64,000 nt of DNA from Candidatus Formimonas warabiya (GCF_002777255.1 NZ_CP017634.1:3670903-3734902); one strand, 5' to 3'. Numbered from the stretch's first letter, positions 42,988-52,064 are shown. The notes: generated by a model not told the origin, from the letters alone. Made by a program: numbers and translations.

Positions 42988-43018
42988 AAAAAAAGGCGGG
43001 CATTACTGTCATCCCGCC
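42988..43018 (-). terminator. Terminator of the CooA-like regulator gene
   Basis: GGCGGG and CCCGCC form a 6-bp GC stem with a 12-base loop, followed by seven U on the minus strand. It lies 25 bases past the regulator stop codon and shares its first half with the CooA-type site. Confidence 0.8.
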
Positions 43019-43022
43019 GACA
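43007..43022. promoter_or_regulatory. CooA-type binding site upstream of cooF
   Basis: The plus strand reads TGTCATCCCGCCGACA, which is TGTCA-N6-CGACA, the CooA recognition pattern from other CO-oxidising bacteria. It lies between the CooA-like gene and cooF and overlaps the regulator's terminator. Confidence 0.8.
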
Positions 43023-43042
43023 CTCCTATTTTGTGATTTTTA

Positions 43043-43684
43043 TTAACAAAGTTCTTCTAATTCCTCGATCCTGTGCACAATAATTCTTTTCTTTTGGAGG
43101 GAAAGGATCCCCGCCCTTTCAAAACGGTTTAAAATGGTTGTCACTGTTTGTCTGGTACTGCCGATGAGATAGCCGATCTCCTCATGGGTCAAATTTAGCT
43201 CGATCACAGTCCCGTCCCGGTGCGCAAGGCCCTGTTCCTTGGCCATTTTCAACAACCAGCCGGCGAGCCGGGAATTAACCTCCTTAAAGGCCAGATTTAA
43301 TAACGCCTCATTGGTATTCTTGAGAATCGCGCCTAATATTTTAATCAAAACCAAGGCCAGCTCCGGATTGTCCAGTAATATTTTTTTAAAGTCCTTTAAC
43401 CCGAGATACCATATTTCCGCAGGCTCGATCACAGCTAGGGTGGCTTCCGAATGCATACTGTACATATCCCCCGGGTGCAGAATGGTGACAATAATCTCTT
43501 TACCCTCCGGAGAAAAATAGGAGACTTTCACCCGGCCGCTTTTCATGAAAAAAACATAATCCCGGAAAGAGTCGGCAAATTCCACCTGCTGCTTTTTGGC
43601 AAAATTCCTTTTTTTAAAAAAGGGCAGAATCTTTTTGTAGGCTTCAGGGGGCAAATCAGCAAAAAGTTTAAATTCACGCAACAT
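43043..43684 (-). CDS. cooA: CooA-like heme CO sensor, CRP/FNR family
   Basis: This 213-residue regulator has a cyclic-nucleotide-type sensor domain (residues about 8-120) and a winged-helix DNA-binding domain (LTHEEIGYLIGSTRQTVTTIL). The segment GDMYSMHSEAT corresponds to the CooA heme pocket. His78 fits the proximal heme ligand, and Ser76 stands where one CooA has Cys75. The recognition helix closely resembles that of Carboxydothermus CooA as I recall it. It lies directly upstream of cooF-cooS and a CooA-type site. ATG 43684 lies 9 bases after GGGAGG; an in-frame extension runs through a tRNA gene and is not coding. Heme binding is inferred. Confidence 0.82.
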   Translation of the reverse strand: MLREFKLFADLPPEAYKKILPFFKKRNFAKKQQVEFADSFRDYVFFMKSGRVKVSYFSPEGKEIIVTILHPGDMYSMHSEATLAVIEPAEIWYLGLKDFKKILLDNPELALVLIKILGAILKNTNEALLNLAFKEVNSRLAGWLLKMAKEQGLAHRDGTVIELNLTHEEIGYLIGSTRQTVTTILNRFERAGILSLQKKRIIVHRIEELEELC

Positions 43685-43727
43685 CACGGACATCCTCCCG
43701 GCACATTTCCGCAGACAAGCGAGACAA

Positions 43728-43782
43728 CCAGACAAGGGGACGGTTCTTCCGTCTGAGACGGAAGAACCGTCCCCTTGTCTGG
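43728..43782. repeat. 55-bp perfect palindromic repeat, GGGGACGG family
   Basis: Two 27-base arms pair perfectly around a single G at 43755. The left arm starts CCAGACAAGGGGACGGTTCT. It lies just upstream of the regulator gene and downstream of the tRNA cluster. The core recurs at 4468 and 57929. RNA from it would fold into a very stable rod. Confidence 0.85.
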
Positions 43783-43808
43783 AACCGTCCTGATCACATA
43801 AAAATAAA

Positions 43809-43882
43809 TGGAGCGGGTGATGGGAATCGAACCCACGTAACTGGCTTGGGAAGCCAGCGCTCTGCCATTGAGCTACACCCGC
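43809..43882 (-). tRNA. tRNA-Gly (anticodon CCC)
   Basis: The clover leaf is complete, with acceptor GCGGGTG/CACCCGC, anticodon stem CTGGC/GCCAG and loop TTCCCAA giving anticodon CCC. CCA is encoded. It is the last of five clustered tRNA genes. Confidence 0.95.
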
Positions 43883-43991
43883 ATCGTGACTGTTTTCTTT
43901 ATGGTATCTATTATACTTAATTCTAAAAACCATTGCAACATGTTAGCTGAAGAGAAAATAAAGAGCAGTATCATGACTGCTGAATTATCAA

Positions 43992-44068
43992 TGGCGGAAC
44001 TGACGGGAGTCGAACCCGCGATCTCCGGCGTGACAGGCCGGCATGTTAGACCACTACACCACAGTTCC
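43992..44068 (-). tRNA. tRNA-Asp (anticodon GTC)
   Basis: The acceptor is GGAACTG/CAGTTCC, the anticodon loop CTGTCAC gives GTC, and CCA is encoded. A normal T arm (GGGTTCGACTCCC) is present. Confidence 0.95.
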
Positions 44069-44078
44069 GTATTTTTGA

Positions 44079-44154
<76 letters not shown>

Positions 44155-44165
44155 GCAATGATTAA

Positions 44166-44242
44166 TGGTGACCCGTAGGGGATTCGAACCCCTGAATGCC
44201 AGCGTGAAAGGCTGGTGAGTTAAGCCGCTTCTCCAACGGGCC
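44166..44242 (-). tRNA. tRNA-Glu (anticodon TTC)
   Basis: The acceptor is GGCCCGT/ACGGGTC, the anticodon loop CTTTCAC gives TTC, and CCA is encoded. Confidence 0.94.
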
Positions 44243-44253
44243 AAGAAAAAAAA

Positions 44254-44329
44254 TGGTGAGCCATCCGCGACTCGAACGCGGGACACCCTGATTAAAAGTC
44301 AGGTGCTCTACCTACTGAGCTAATGGCTC
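44254..44329 (-). tRNA. tRNA-Lys (anticodon TTT)
   Basis: The acceptor is GAGCCAT/ATGGCTC, the anticodon loop CTTTTAA gives TTT, and CCA is encoded. It is the first gene of the cluster Lys-Glu-Val-Asp-Gly, with 9-24 bases between most members and a longer gap (about 109 bases) before Gly. Confidence 0.95.
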
Positions 44330-44669
44330 ATGTCTCACAGGAACTTATGATACTATAAAACCTTTTTCATGTCAACATCAATTTCTGGTAAATTCACATT
44401 TTCCCGGCCCATTTTGGAAGCGGTTTTCCCGCCCGCGCTGACTGCTTTTATATATTGCACCAAAACTCCTTTATTGTCAATTGGTATTTTACGGTTCTCG
44501 CCCAGACAATAAAGTGTTTATAGTATACCATTATTTGGAGCCTGTCATACACCCATTTTCAGAAAGCCTGGCGGCCTTCTTCGGGATCCGGGTACCGGTG
44601 TCCGGAAAAGAGAACCGAACGGCCCTGCATCCCGGTACCCAGATCCCGTAAAAGCCTTCAGGACTTGCT
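44330..44669. other. Intergenic region upstream of the tRNA cluster and downstream of purA
   Basis: No gene is seen. The left half should hold the tRNA promoter. The right half (about 44560-44660) is a palindromic repeat element with GGATCCGGGTACCGG-type arms, which may also stop purA transcription. Confidence 0.6.
44582..44648. repeat. Palindromic repeat element, GGATCCGGGTACCGG family
   Basis: The left arm CGGGATCCGGGTACCGG (44582-44598) faces an inverted copy CCCGGTACCCAGATCCCG (44631-44648). It is flanked by AAGCC/GGCTT-like sequences. It is the most complete copy of this family in the window. Confidence 0.7.
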
Positions 44670-45953
44670 TCAATATAATTCCTCTCTGACGATGGTTTGA
44701 GATCTTTTGGGACCTACCGCGGCCAGAGAGATCTTAACTCCGATCAATTCCTCAATCCGTTTCAAATACTTTTGGGCTTTAGGAGGTAGTTCCTCAAAAG
44801 TTTTTGCCTGGGTAGTATCTGCCTTCCAGCCTTCCATTACTTCATAGATGGGCGTGCATTCCGCCAATGCTTTCAAGCTGGCGGGGAAATCCTGCACTAC
44901 CTTTCCCTGGTAATGATAACCATGGCAAATTTTAATTTCGTCCAATTTATCGAGGACATCCAGCTTCGTCAAAGCGATACCTGTCAAACCGCTCATCCTG
45001 GTACTGTAGCGCACAATCACCGCGTCAAACCAGCCGCAGCGCCGGGGCCGGCCGGTAGTCGTGCCAAATTCGCAGCCTTCCTTACGGATCTGTTCCCCCA
45101 GGGCGTCAAAGAGCTCTGTAGGAAAGGGACCTTCCCCCACCCGGGTGGTATAAGCTTTCGCTACCCCATAAATCTTTTTGATTTTCGTGGGGCCGATTCC
45201 CGCGCCGATGCAGGCGCCGCCGGCAATGGGATGAGAGGATGTGACAAAAGGATAGGTGCCATGATCTAAATCTAACAGCGTGCCCTGAGCTCCTTCAAAA
45301 AGGACATTTTTCCCGGCATCTACCGCATCATTCACAAGCACGGACGTATCCGCCACGTAAGGTTTAATTTTTTCAATGAACCCAGCATATTGGGCCAGAA
45401 TCTCCTCTTTATTAAAACCTTCCACGCCATAAACTTTTGCAAAAAGGGTATTTTTTTCTTCCAGATTGGTTTCCAGCTTTCTCTGGAACACTTCTGGATC
45501 AAATAGATCAATGACCCTGATTCCCACCCGTGAGGCCTTATCCACATAGGCCGGACCAATGCCCCGTTTCGTAGTGCCAATCTTGTTTGCGCCCTTTCCT
45601 TCTTCCTGCAACTCATCAAGCCTGCGGTGATAAGGCATGATCACCTGAGCCCGGTCGGAAATACGCAAATGATCCGTAGAGATTCCCCGCTGATTTAATG
45701 CCGCAATCTCTTTCAGCATAACTTCCAGATCAAGCACAACACCATTGCCGATGACGCAGATGGTATTGGGATACAAGATCCCGGACGGGATTAAATGCAG
45801 TTTATATTCTTCATCCCCTACCACGACCGTATGGCCGGCATTGCTGCCGCCCTGATATCGGACCACCATATCGGCTCTTTCAGCGAGGAAGTCCGTTATT
45901 TTACCTTTTCCTTCATCTCCCCACTGAGCTCCGATTAACACTACTGCTGACAT
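44670..45953 (-). CDS. purA: Adenylosuccinate synthetase
   Basis: PurA joins IMP and aspartate using GTP in AMP synthesis. The 427-residue protein has the family length, the GTP loop [67 protein letters not shown] and [21 protein letters not shown] follows GGAGGTG. It lies 25 bases after the FAD dehydrogenase gene, so the two may be co-transcribed. Confidence 0.98.
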   Translation of the reverse strand: MSAVVLIGAQWGDEGKGKITDFLAERADMVVRYQGGSNAGHTVVVGDEEYKLHLIPSGILYPNTICVIGNGVVLDLEVMLKEIAALNQRGISTDHLRISDRAQVIMPYHRRLDELQEEGKGANKIGTTKRGIGPAYVDKASRVGIRVIDLFDPEVFQRKLETNLEEKNTLFAKVYGVEGFNKEEILAQYAGFIEKIKPYVADTSVLVNDAVDAGKNVLFEGAQGTLLDLDHGTYPFVTSSHPIAGGACIGAGIGPTKIKKIYGVAKAYTTRVGEGPFPTELFDALGEQIRKEGCEFGTTTGRPRRCGWFDAVIVRYSTRMSGLTGIALTKLDVLDKLDEIKICHGYHYQGKVVQDFPASLKALAECTPIYEVMEGWKADTTQAKTFEELPPKAQKYLKRIEELIGVKISLAAVGPKRSQTIVREELY

Positions 45954-45978
45954 GAACCAGCACCTCCACTAAGCTTTA

Positions 45979-47406
45979 TTATTTTTTAGCCCCGTGCTTA
46001 AAGCTTGATACAATATCTCTCGCCACGACCACTCCGGTTACCGATGCCTGCATCAGGCCCCTGGTAATACCCGCTCCGTCGCCGATGGTATAGAGGTTTT
46101 TCACATCGGTTTCAAAATTGTGGGATACTTTTACCTTGGAAGAATAAAATTTCACTTCTGCCCCATAGAGCAAGGTATTCCGCGCATAGATTCCCGGGGC
46201 AATTTTATCAAATGCCTTAATGGTCTCAATAATCGAAGTCAGATAGCGGGCGGGGAGGACATAACTTAAGTCACCGGGTACAGCGCTCTTTAATGTGGGA
46301 ATGGTCGTTGATTTCCTAAGGCGGTCATAATCCGTTCTCCGGCCTTTAATCACATCGCCCAGACGCTGCACCATCACACCGCCCCCCGTCAGCATGTTCG
46401 CCAAACGGGCAATATATTTTCCGTATTCAATCGGCTCATTGAAGGGCTGGGTAAACTTGGTGGAGACCAAAAGAGCAAAGTTGGTATTATTGGTTTTTAA
46501 TTTTTCATCGGCATAGCTATGCCCATTGACCACGGCAATCTGCCCGTCATAATGCTCTTCCGAAACGACGCCTCCGGGATTTACACAAAAGGAGCGCACC
46601 CGGTTGTCAAAAGTATCGGAATAGTAAACCAGCTTCGCCTCATAAAGATCCCGGGTGAGATGGTCCAAAATAGAATTGGGCACTTCCACCCTTACCCCGA
46701 TATCCACTTCGTTATTATCAGTTTTAATATTTAACAGCCTGGTTTGTTGAGACAGCCACTCTGCCCCGCCCCGGCCGGGAGCAGCTACCACAAATTCGGC
46801 AGAAATCTCAAAGGGGTCTTTCCCCTTGGGCTCCACCAGGACCCCGCGCACTTTGCCCTCATCCGTCAAGATATCCCGCACCTTGGTAAGCTCTAAAAAG
46901 TCGGTATTGGTTTCATTGATGAGATAATGGTACATTCCCTTCAATACGTCAAAAGCCCGTTCCGTCCCAAGGTGTCGCACCGGGCAAGGGATCAGTTGAA
47001 TGCTGTATTTAGAAGCTTCATACATAATGTCATCCACGCGTTTGTCATCAAGACCATAGACCACATTTTGCGCTCCAAACTCCAGGTATATTTTGTCCGT
47101 ATAATGAATCACTTCCTGAGCTTCTTCATGGGACATATAATCGGTGATCCGGCCGCCCACCGCAGGAGAGAGAGAGAGCTTACCGTCACTGAAAGCGCCT
47201 GCTCCTGACCAGCCGCTGGTAATGCCGCAGGGGTCGCAATTACAGCAATGACCTTGCTCCCGGGCCGGGCAGGTTCTCTTTTCAATGGTACGTCCTTTAT
47301 CAATCAATAAAGTCTTGATGTCAGGATTGCTTCGGGCCAATTCAAGGGCCGTGAATATGCCTGCCGGGCCGGCTCCAATTACCACCACATCATATTTATC
47401 CTTCAT
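45979..47406 (-). CDS. FAD-dependent dehydrogenase (COG2509-like)
   Basis: This roughly 475-residue flavoprotein has an N-terminal FAD-binding motif (VVVIGAGPAGIFTALELARS) and a four-Cys cluster CPAREQGHCCNCDPCG near residues 48-62. The C-terminal TIGDGAGITRGLMQASVTGVVVA closes the FAD site. This is the uncharacterised FAD dehydrogenase family found in many anaerobes. ATG 47406 lies 8 bases after AGGAG; an ATG at 47412 is too close to that site. It precedes purA. Its substrate is unknown. Confidence 0.85.
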   Translation of the reverse strand: MKDKYDVVVIGAGPAGIFTALELARSNPDIKTLLIDKGRTIEKRTCPAREQGHCCNCDPCGITSGWSGAGAFSDGKLSLSPAVGGRITDYMSHEEAQEVIHYTDKIYLEFGAQNVVYGLDDKRVDDIMYEASKYSIQLIPCPVRHLGTERAFDVLKGMYHYLINETNTDFLELTKVRDILTDEGKVRGVLVEPKGKDPFEISAEFVVAAPGRGGAEWLSQQTRLLNIKTDNNEVDIGVRVEVPNSILDHLTRDLYEAKLVYYSDTFDNRVRSFCVNPGGVVSEEHYDGQIAVVNGHSYADEKLKTNNTNFALLVSTKFTQPFNEPIEYGKYIARLANMLTGGGVMVQRLGDVIKGRRTDYDRLRKSTTIPTLKSAVPGDLSYVLPARYLTSIIETIKAFDKIAPGIYARNTLLYGAEVKFYSSKVKVSHNFETDVKNLYTIGDGAGITRGLMQASVTGVVVARDIVSSFKHGAKK

Positions 47407-47638
47407 TTTCATCTCTCCTGATCTGTCTTGTTGCTATTGTGACCGTTTTTTGGCACAAAAATTACCCAAATAGAATCTTTTACTAAAAACTCTATTCAGG
47501 CCTATCTCCATGAAAATTTATGGTCGGTTTTTTTGCCCATAATCCTTATTTAGTTTAGCAGAAGCCGGAAAAATTGTCAAATAAAATCCGAATATTTTTT
47601 ATCGATTTACCATTATTGTTCGCATTCTTGACCGAAAA

Positions 47639-47660
47639 CCCGGATCCCGGTACCCGCTTC
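47639..47660. repeat. Palindromic repeat copy, GGATCCGGGTACCGG family
   Basis: CCCGGATCCCGGTACCCGC just beyond the aminotransferase stop codon matches the inverted form of the copies at 38471 and 44582. Confidence 0.6.
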
Positions 47661-49072
47661 TACTTTCGCTTAAACAGGGCGCCAAGGACCGTTTTCGCGC
47701 TGGATAGCACCATGTCCCCGAATCCCTTATTTTTTTCACACACCTGTTCTAATGCTTGCACCATCCGATCCAATTGAGCAAAAGAAACCGTGAGAGGAGG
47801 TTCCAGGCGGATCACGTTAGGATTATTTAAGGTATAGGCCGTGATAATATGGTGTTTGTTCATCAATTCCCCGGCCACCAGAGCCCCTAAATATTCTTGC
47901 GCTACCTTTTCTAAAGCCCCTCCCGTTAAACGGTTGAGAAAATTGTGGTCCGGCTGGGCAAATTCCAGGCCCAGCATCAATCCTCGTCCCCGCACCTCTC
48001 TGATAAAAGGATAACGCTCCTGAAGTTTCAATAATTTATCCTTTACATACGCCCCTTTTTCTGCTGCCTGAGCAGCCAGATTCTCCCGCCACATCACCTC
48101 TAACGCTGTGATTCCTGCCGCCGCAGCCCGGCTGTTGCCCCCAAAAGTTGACGTATGCAAGGTGGCTTTATCCACACTGCCGTAAGCACTTTTCCATACA
48201 GCCTCTTTGGCGATATAGGCCGCCAAAGGCATAATTCCTCCCCCGAAGGACTTGGCTACGCACATAATATCAGGCACAACCCCCTCATGCTCACAAGCAA
48301 ACATGGTCCCGGTCCGTCCAAACCCGGTCTGGATCTCGTCCATAATCAGCAGGGTTCCGTAGGAGGAACAGATCTCTCTCACCTGCCGTAAATAACCTTC
48401 GGGAGGTACAATAATACCCCCTTCGCCCTGAACGGGCTCCACAATAAAAACGGCCGCATCCCGGCCGCATAGGGCTTTTTCTACGGCTTCCGCCTGGCCA
48501 TAAGGAACAAATTCCACTTCGGAGAGTAAAGGCTGAAAGGGCTTGCGGTATTTTTCCCGGCCGGTTACGGACAAAGCCCCAAAGGACTTGCCATGAAAAG
48601 ACCCTTGGCAGGAAATAATTTTTTTCCGGCCGGATGCCGCCCGGGCAAGTTTGATCGCTCCTTCCACGGCTTCTGCCCCGCTGTTGCCAAAAAAACAATA
48701 TTGAAGATCTCCCGGCGTCACCAGAGCCAAATTTCTCGCTAAAGCCCCCGCTAAAGGATTCAGTGCCGCCTGCAGGAGGTTGGGGGTATGCCGCGCTAAT
48801 TCCACGGCGGCAGCAATTTCCGGGTGGTTATGCCCCAGGTTCAGAGCCCCATACCCGCCCAGAAAATCCAGATATTCCTCTCCTTCTGCATCCCACACGG
48901 AACAATTTTCCGCCCGGACAAACATCTTGTCAAAATTTATTAAGCCCAAAAGGGTTACCATCTCCGGGTTGACAAATTTCCGGTGGTTTTCCCGATTCTG
49001 TTCCCGGGACAGGGTCAAGGCTTCTTTAAGTGTAACAAAACCCGGCAGGGTTCCTTTCATCTGTATGACCAA
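47660..49072 (-). CDS. Class III PLP-dependent aminotransferase (putrescine/ornithine type)
   Basis: This 470-residue aminotransferase transfers an omega-amino group, probably from putrescine, ornithine or 4-aminobutyrate. YCFFGNSGAEAVEGAIKLAR and the PLP-contact loop (IMDEIQTGFGRTGTMFACEH) are conserved, with the likely PLP lysine in VAKSFGGGIMPL. The N-terminal extension suits the PatA-like branch. The start is TTG, 7 bases after AAGGAGG. It is transcribed alone; a repeat follows the stop. The exact substrate cannot be fixed. Confidence 0.88.
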   Translation of the reverse strand: MVIQMKGTLPGFVTLKEALTLSREQNRENHRKFVNPEMVTLLGLINFDKMFVRAENCSVWDAEGEEYLDFLGGYGALNLGHNHPEIAAAVELARHTPNLLQAALNPLAGALARNLALVTPGDLQYCFFGNSGAEAVEGAIKLARAASGRKKIISCQGSFHGKSFGALSVTGREKYRKPFQPLLSEVEFVPYGQAEAVEKALCGRDAAVFIVEPVQGEGGIIVPPEGYLRQVREICSSYGTLLIMDEIQTGFGRTGTMFACEHEGVVPDIMCVAKSFGGGIMPLAAYIAKEAVWKSAYGSVDKATLHTSTFGGNSRAAAAGITALEVMWRENLAAQAAEKGAYVKDKLLKLQERYPFIREVRGRGLMLGLEFAQPDHNFLNRLTGGALEKVAQEYLGALVAGELMNKHHIITAYTLNNPNVIRLEPPLTVSFAQLDRMVQALEQVCEKNKGFGDMVLSSAKTVLGALFKRK

Positions 49073-49263
49073 CTTTCTCCCTCCTTGTTTCCGGCCTGGT
49101 AAAGTGATTCTCCGCCACTATAAAAATGTTGCCAAAAAAGTTAGGACATTCCTAATGCCATTATATCACGATTCTGAAAAGGTTACTATTCGGCTCTTCG
49201 GAATTCCCCAGCCGGAATTCAGGAGAAATTTTAGCGCAAAATTATTGAACTTCTTGCTCCTGA

Positions 49264-50241
49264 CTACTGAATGGGTGCGGAGAATATTTCCACGGAAAGT
49301 TTATTTTTAACCACAGAAGCATGTAGAATCACTGTTTTTTCCGTGTTGTTTTTAAACCGGAAGTCTGCCGTTCCAAAATTCACCGTAGCGTCTCTGCCCT
49401 TAGGAACATATGTGACCGGCAAACTGTGGCGGTGTCTTTCTACAACCTCCAGCCCCGCCGCGAGAACGGCATTATATAAGGTGGTGGAGACCTGGCATAC
49501 TCCCCCGCCGTACCCTTCCACCTCTTGTTTATTCACAAAAATAATGGCTTCCCGGTATCCCCTTTCGGGTGTTCTCGGCCCTACGGTATCATTAAAGGAA
49601 AAAATTTGTCCCGGAGCAACCGCTACGTTATCGAGCGCTTCTGCGGCAAGCTTTAAGTTTTCCGTGCGGGATTTATAGGAAAGGTTAAAATAGGTGGCAT
49701 AAGAGCCCATCTTTTTGGGCATTTTTTCTTTTTCCTTAACGATCAGGTCACGGACCACATTTAATTTTTCCGGTGCAGGGGGACCGGCCTGATCATTGAT
49801 ATGCGCAGGCACATCTAATCCGCGTCCTCCCGTCTTTGCATCATACCAGACCTTTACACCCAATAATTCCACCATTCTCAAGGGAAGATACACCCTTCCC
49901 TCTTCCATAAATGCTTTTTCCCCAAATTGATAGGGCGTCACGGCATCCTTTACCACATAAACAGTCTCTATCCCGGGAGTGATTACTGTCGCTTGCCCAT
50001 TGGTCTGCCAAACTACCGACCCGGTATCCTGATCCCACGCTAAGGGCACATGAATCGCCGCAGAAATATCTCGGACCGGAAGAAAAGTGGTACTGCCGAT
50101 GATCCCGGATAAATAAACGGTTTGGGTGACACTTCCCTGATGCACCGTCAAGGAAACCTCTTGATCAGCCCACGCTTCATTGCAAACACCCAAAAAACAT
50201 AGGGCAAAAATAATACATACCATAACCATTGTTTTGTTCAC
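49264..50241 (-). CDS. Secreted stalk-domain and VanW-family protein
   Basis: This protein of about 325 residues has a signal peptide (VMVCIIFALCFLGVCNEAWA). A copper-amine-oxidase-N-terminal-like domain (about 30-140) contains TVYLSGIIGSTTFLPVRDISA and VYLPLRMVELLGVKVWYD. A C-terminal VanW domain (about 180-320) contains GQIFSFNDTVGPRTPERGY, GGGVCQVSTTLYNA and RHRHSLPVTYVPKGRDATV. VanW proteins are linked to the cell surface but have no proven enzymatic role. The GTG at 50241 is 11 bases after AGGAGG; a GTG at 50250 is too near. Confidence 0.9.
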   Translation of the reverse strand: MNKTMVMVCIIFALCFLGVCNEAWADQEVSLTVHQGSVTQTVYLSGIIGSTTFLPVRDISAAIHVPLAWDQDTGSVVWQTNGQATVITPGIETVYVVKDAVTPYQFGEKAFMEEGRVYLPLRMVELLGVKVWYDAKTGGRGLDVPAHINDQAGPPAPEKLNVVRDLIVKEKEKMPKKMGSYATYFNLSYKSRTENLKLAAEALDNVAVAPGQIFSFNDTVGPRTPERGYREAIIFVNKQEVEGYGGGVCQVSTTLYNAVLAAGLEVVERHRHSLPVTYVPKGRDATVNFGTADFRFKNNTEKTVILHASVVKNKLSVEIFSAPIQ

Positions 50242-50478
50242 TCGGATCACACCCTCCTTTTTTTCACCACCCCATTATAGTAAAAAGCCGGCGGAAAAAA
50301 AAGCCAAAAGGTGTCGATGGCGTCAACAAATTAAACAACTTAAAACGTCAAAAAATTGCACCCCCACAAATAATCAGCCCTGTGCGAATAAATTAATCAG
50401 AGGGATGCCTCTTAAATACCAAGTGTAAGGTTTGAATCCTCGCCCCCAAAACCTTATACTTTGGTTATTTTTTTCATT

Positions 50479-50506
50479 AAAAAAACCTGACTGTCCGGTC
50501 AGGTTT
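50479..50506 (-). terminator. Terminator of pfkA
   Basis: AACCTGAC and GTCAGGTT pair around a 6-base loop, with a U run on the minus strand about 20 bases past the stop codon. Confidence 0.8.
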
Positions 50507-50524
50507 AAATAGGCAAAGGGGGAT

Positions 50525-51619
50525 TTATGATTCTTGCGGCTCCCCAAAGCTAATTCCCATAGATTTGGCTGTTTTGACCAGATCTCCCTGGGGGGGAACC
50601 TGTTTTAGCTGTTTGATCGCTTCTATCAAAGGAACTGTGGTTACATCCTGACCCCGGAGACAAACCATGGACACTTTTTCCCCCCGGGCCAAGGCACGGA
50701 CGGCGGCGGTTCCATACCGGGTTGCTAAAATGCGGTCAAAAGGAGTGGGGCTTCCTCCTCGCTGCAGGTGGCCCAAAACAGTCACTCTTGTTTCATGGCC
50801 CGATAATTCCACGATCTTTTCCTGGACAAATTTCCCGATGCCCCCCAGTTTTAAAGGATTGTAAATGTTTCCTTCATTTACCCCGGAGGTGACAGGCGTT
50901 CCTCCCAAAGGAACAGCTCCCTCTGCGGCCACAATGATGCTAAAATGACGGCCCCGCTCGTTTCGTTCTGCTATTTTTTTACATGCGGCCTCGATCGTAA
51001 AGGGTATTTCCGGGATTAAAATAACATCCGCGCCCCCGGCCAGCCCGGCATGTAAGGCAATCCATCCTGCATCCCGGCCCATCACCTCCACAATCATCAC
51101 CCGGTGGTGGCTTTCTGCCGTTGTGTGCAGCTTGTCAATCGCCTCCACTGCAGTCGTGACAGCCGTATCAAATCCAAATGTGACATCGGTGGCCGATAAA
51201 TCATTGTCTATGGTCTTCGGTACGCCGATCACATTAACCCCTTTTTCTGAAAGTTTTTGGCCAATGGTCAGGGTGCCGTCGCCTCCAATCACAATCAACG
51301 CTTCCAGCTTATACTGATCTATCACGTGCAAAACCTTGTCGGACTGGTCGGAATAAACATACTGTCCGTTTACTTTTATCCCGTACCGGAAAGGGCTGTC
51401 CCGGTTGGAAGTGCCCAAAATGGTTCCTCCTTTGGGCAAAATTCCTGCTACTTGTTCTATGCCCAAAGGAATAAGCTCTTCTTCCACCAGTCCTCTGTAT
51501 CCGTCTTTGACACCCCAAACTTCCATTCCATAATCTGTGACGGCAGTTTTTACTACCGCCCTGATCACCGCATTTAAGCCAGGGCAGTCTCCTCCCCCGG
51601 TTAAAACACCGATGCGCAT
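50525..51619 (-). CDS. pfkA: 6-phosphofructokinase
   Basis: PfkA phosphorylates fructose 6-phosphate to fructose 1,6-bisphosphate. The 364-residue protein has GVLTGGGDCPGLNAVIRA, VIGGDGTLTIGQKL, PKTIDNDLSATDVTFGFDTA and MGRDAGWIALHAGLAGG. The GGDGT motif keeps the Gly typical of ATP-using enzymes, while PKTIDND has Lys where the E. coli enzyme has Gly. That combination is seen in the actinobacterial-type group, where phosphoryl donor varies. ATG follows AAGGTGGGG. It is transcribed alone with its own terminator. Confidence 0.93.
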   Translation of the reverse strand: MRIGVLTGGGDCPGLNAVIRAVVKTAVTDYGMEVWGVKDGYRGLVEEELIPLGIEQVAGILPKGGTILGTSNRDSPFRYGIKVNGQYVYSDQSDKVLHVIDQYKLEALIVIGGDGTLTIGQKLSEKGVNVIGVPKTIDNDLSATDVTFGFDTAVTTAVEAIDKLHTTAESHHRVMIVEVMGRDAGWIALHAGLAGGADVILIPEIPFTIEAACKKIAERNERGRHFSIIVAAEGAVPLGGTPVTSGVNEGNIYNPLKLGGIGKFVQEKIVELSGHETRVTVLGHLQRGGSPTPFDRILATRYGTAAVRALARGEKVSMVCLRGQDVTTVPLIEAIKQLKQVPPQGDLVKTAKSMGISFGEPQES

Positions 51620-51807
51620 GGGAACCCCACCTTTCTGCTAAACTTTCTTTTCTCCAGTTTTTTTCCCCTATTTAGGATAACCAAATTATTTTTTATTTGA
51701 CATTTTTCTTTGAAAACCTGCTTTTCTAGCCATAATCACAGCCTGCTTTTAAAGGAATTGCTTCGCCCGCGTCGAAGTGCTATAAAATAATTTTGGAGGT
51801 GATAAAA

Positions 51808-51990
51808 ATGCCCATTATCCAGGTGGAAATTTTAAAAGGACGTACCGTTGCCCAAAAACGAGAAATGGTAAAAGAAGTAACCGGCGCCGTCTGCAAAACC
51901 CTCAGCTGCCCTCCGGAAGCGGTCAGCATCGTAATTAGAGAAATGGAAAAAGAAGACTATGCGGTAGCAGGTAAGCTGTATAGTGATTAG
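51808..51990 (+). CDS. 4-oxalocrotonate tautomerase family protein
   Basis: This 60-residue enzyme belongs to the small tautomerase family. Catalytic Pro is the residue after the initiator Met (MPIIQVEILKGRTVAQKREM), and the family core VTGAVCKTL and PEAVSIVIREM follows. The true substrate in anaerobes is usually unknown. ATG 51808 follows GGAGGTG; the in-frame start at 51793 would bury the Pro. A hairpin terminator lies downstream. Confidence 0.92.
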   Translation: MPIIQVEILKGRTVAQKREMVKEVTGAVCKTLSCPPEAVSIVIREMEKEDYAVAGKLYSD

Positions 51991-51998
51991 GTCAAAGT

Positions 51999-52033
51999 CC
52001 GGGATCCGGGTGACCGGTTTTCAGTTGCCGGAT
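51999..52033. repeat. Palindromic repeat copy, GGATCCGGGTACCGG family
   Basis: CCGGGATCCGGGTGACCGG is followed by a degenerate inverted half TTGCCGGATTT. It is a diverged copy just downstream of the tautomerase gene. Confidence 0.55.
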
Positions 52034-52064
52034 TTAAGATTTTTAAAAAATCCCTTGTAAGCAA

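Noticed and set aside
43685-43933. N-terminal extension of the CooA-like regulator
   Set aside because: It reads through a tRNA-Gly gene and the 55-bp palindrome; ATG 43684 follows a GGGAGG site.
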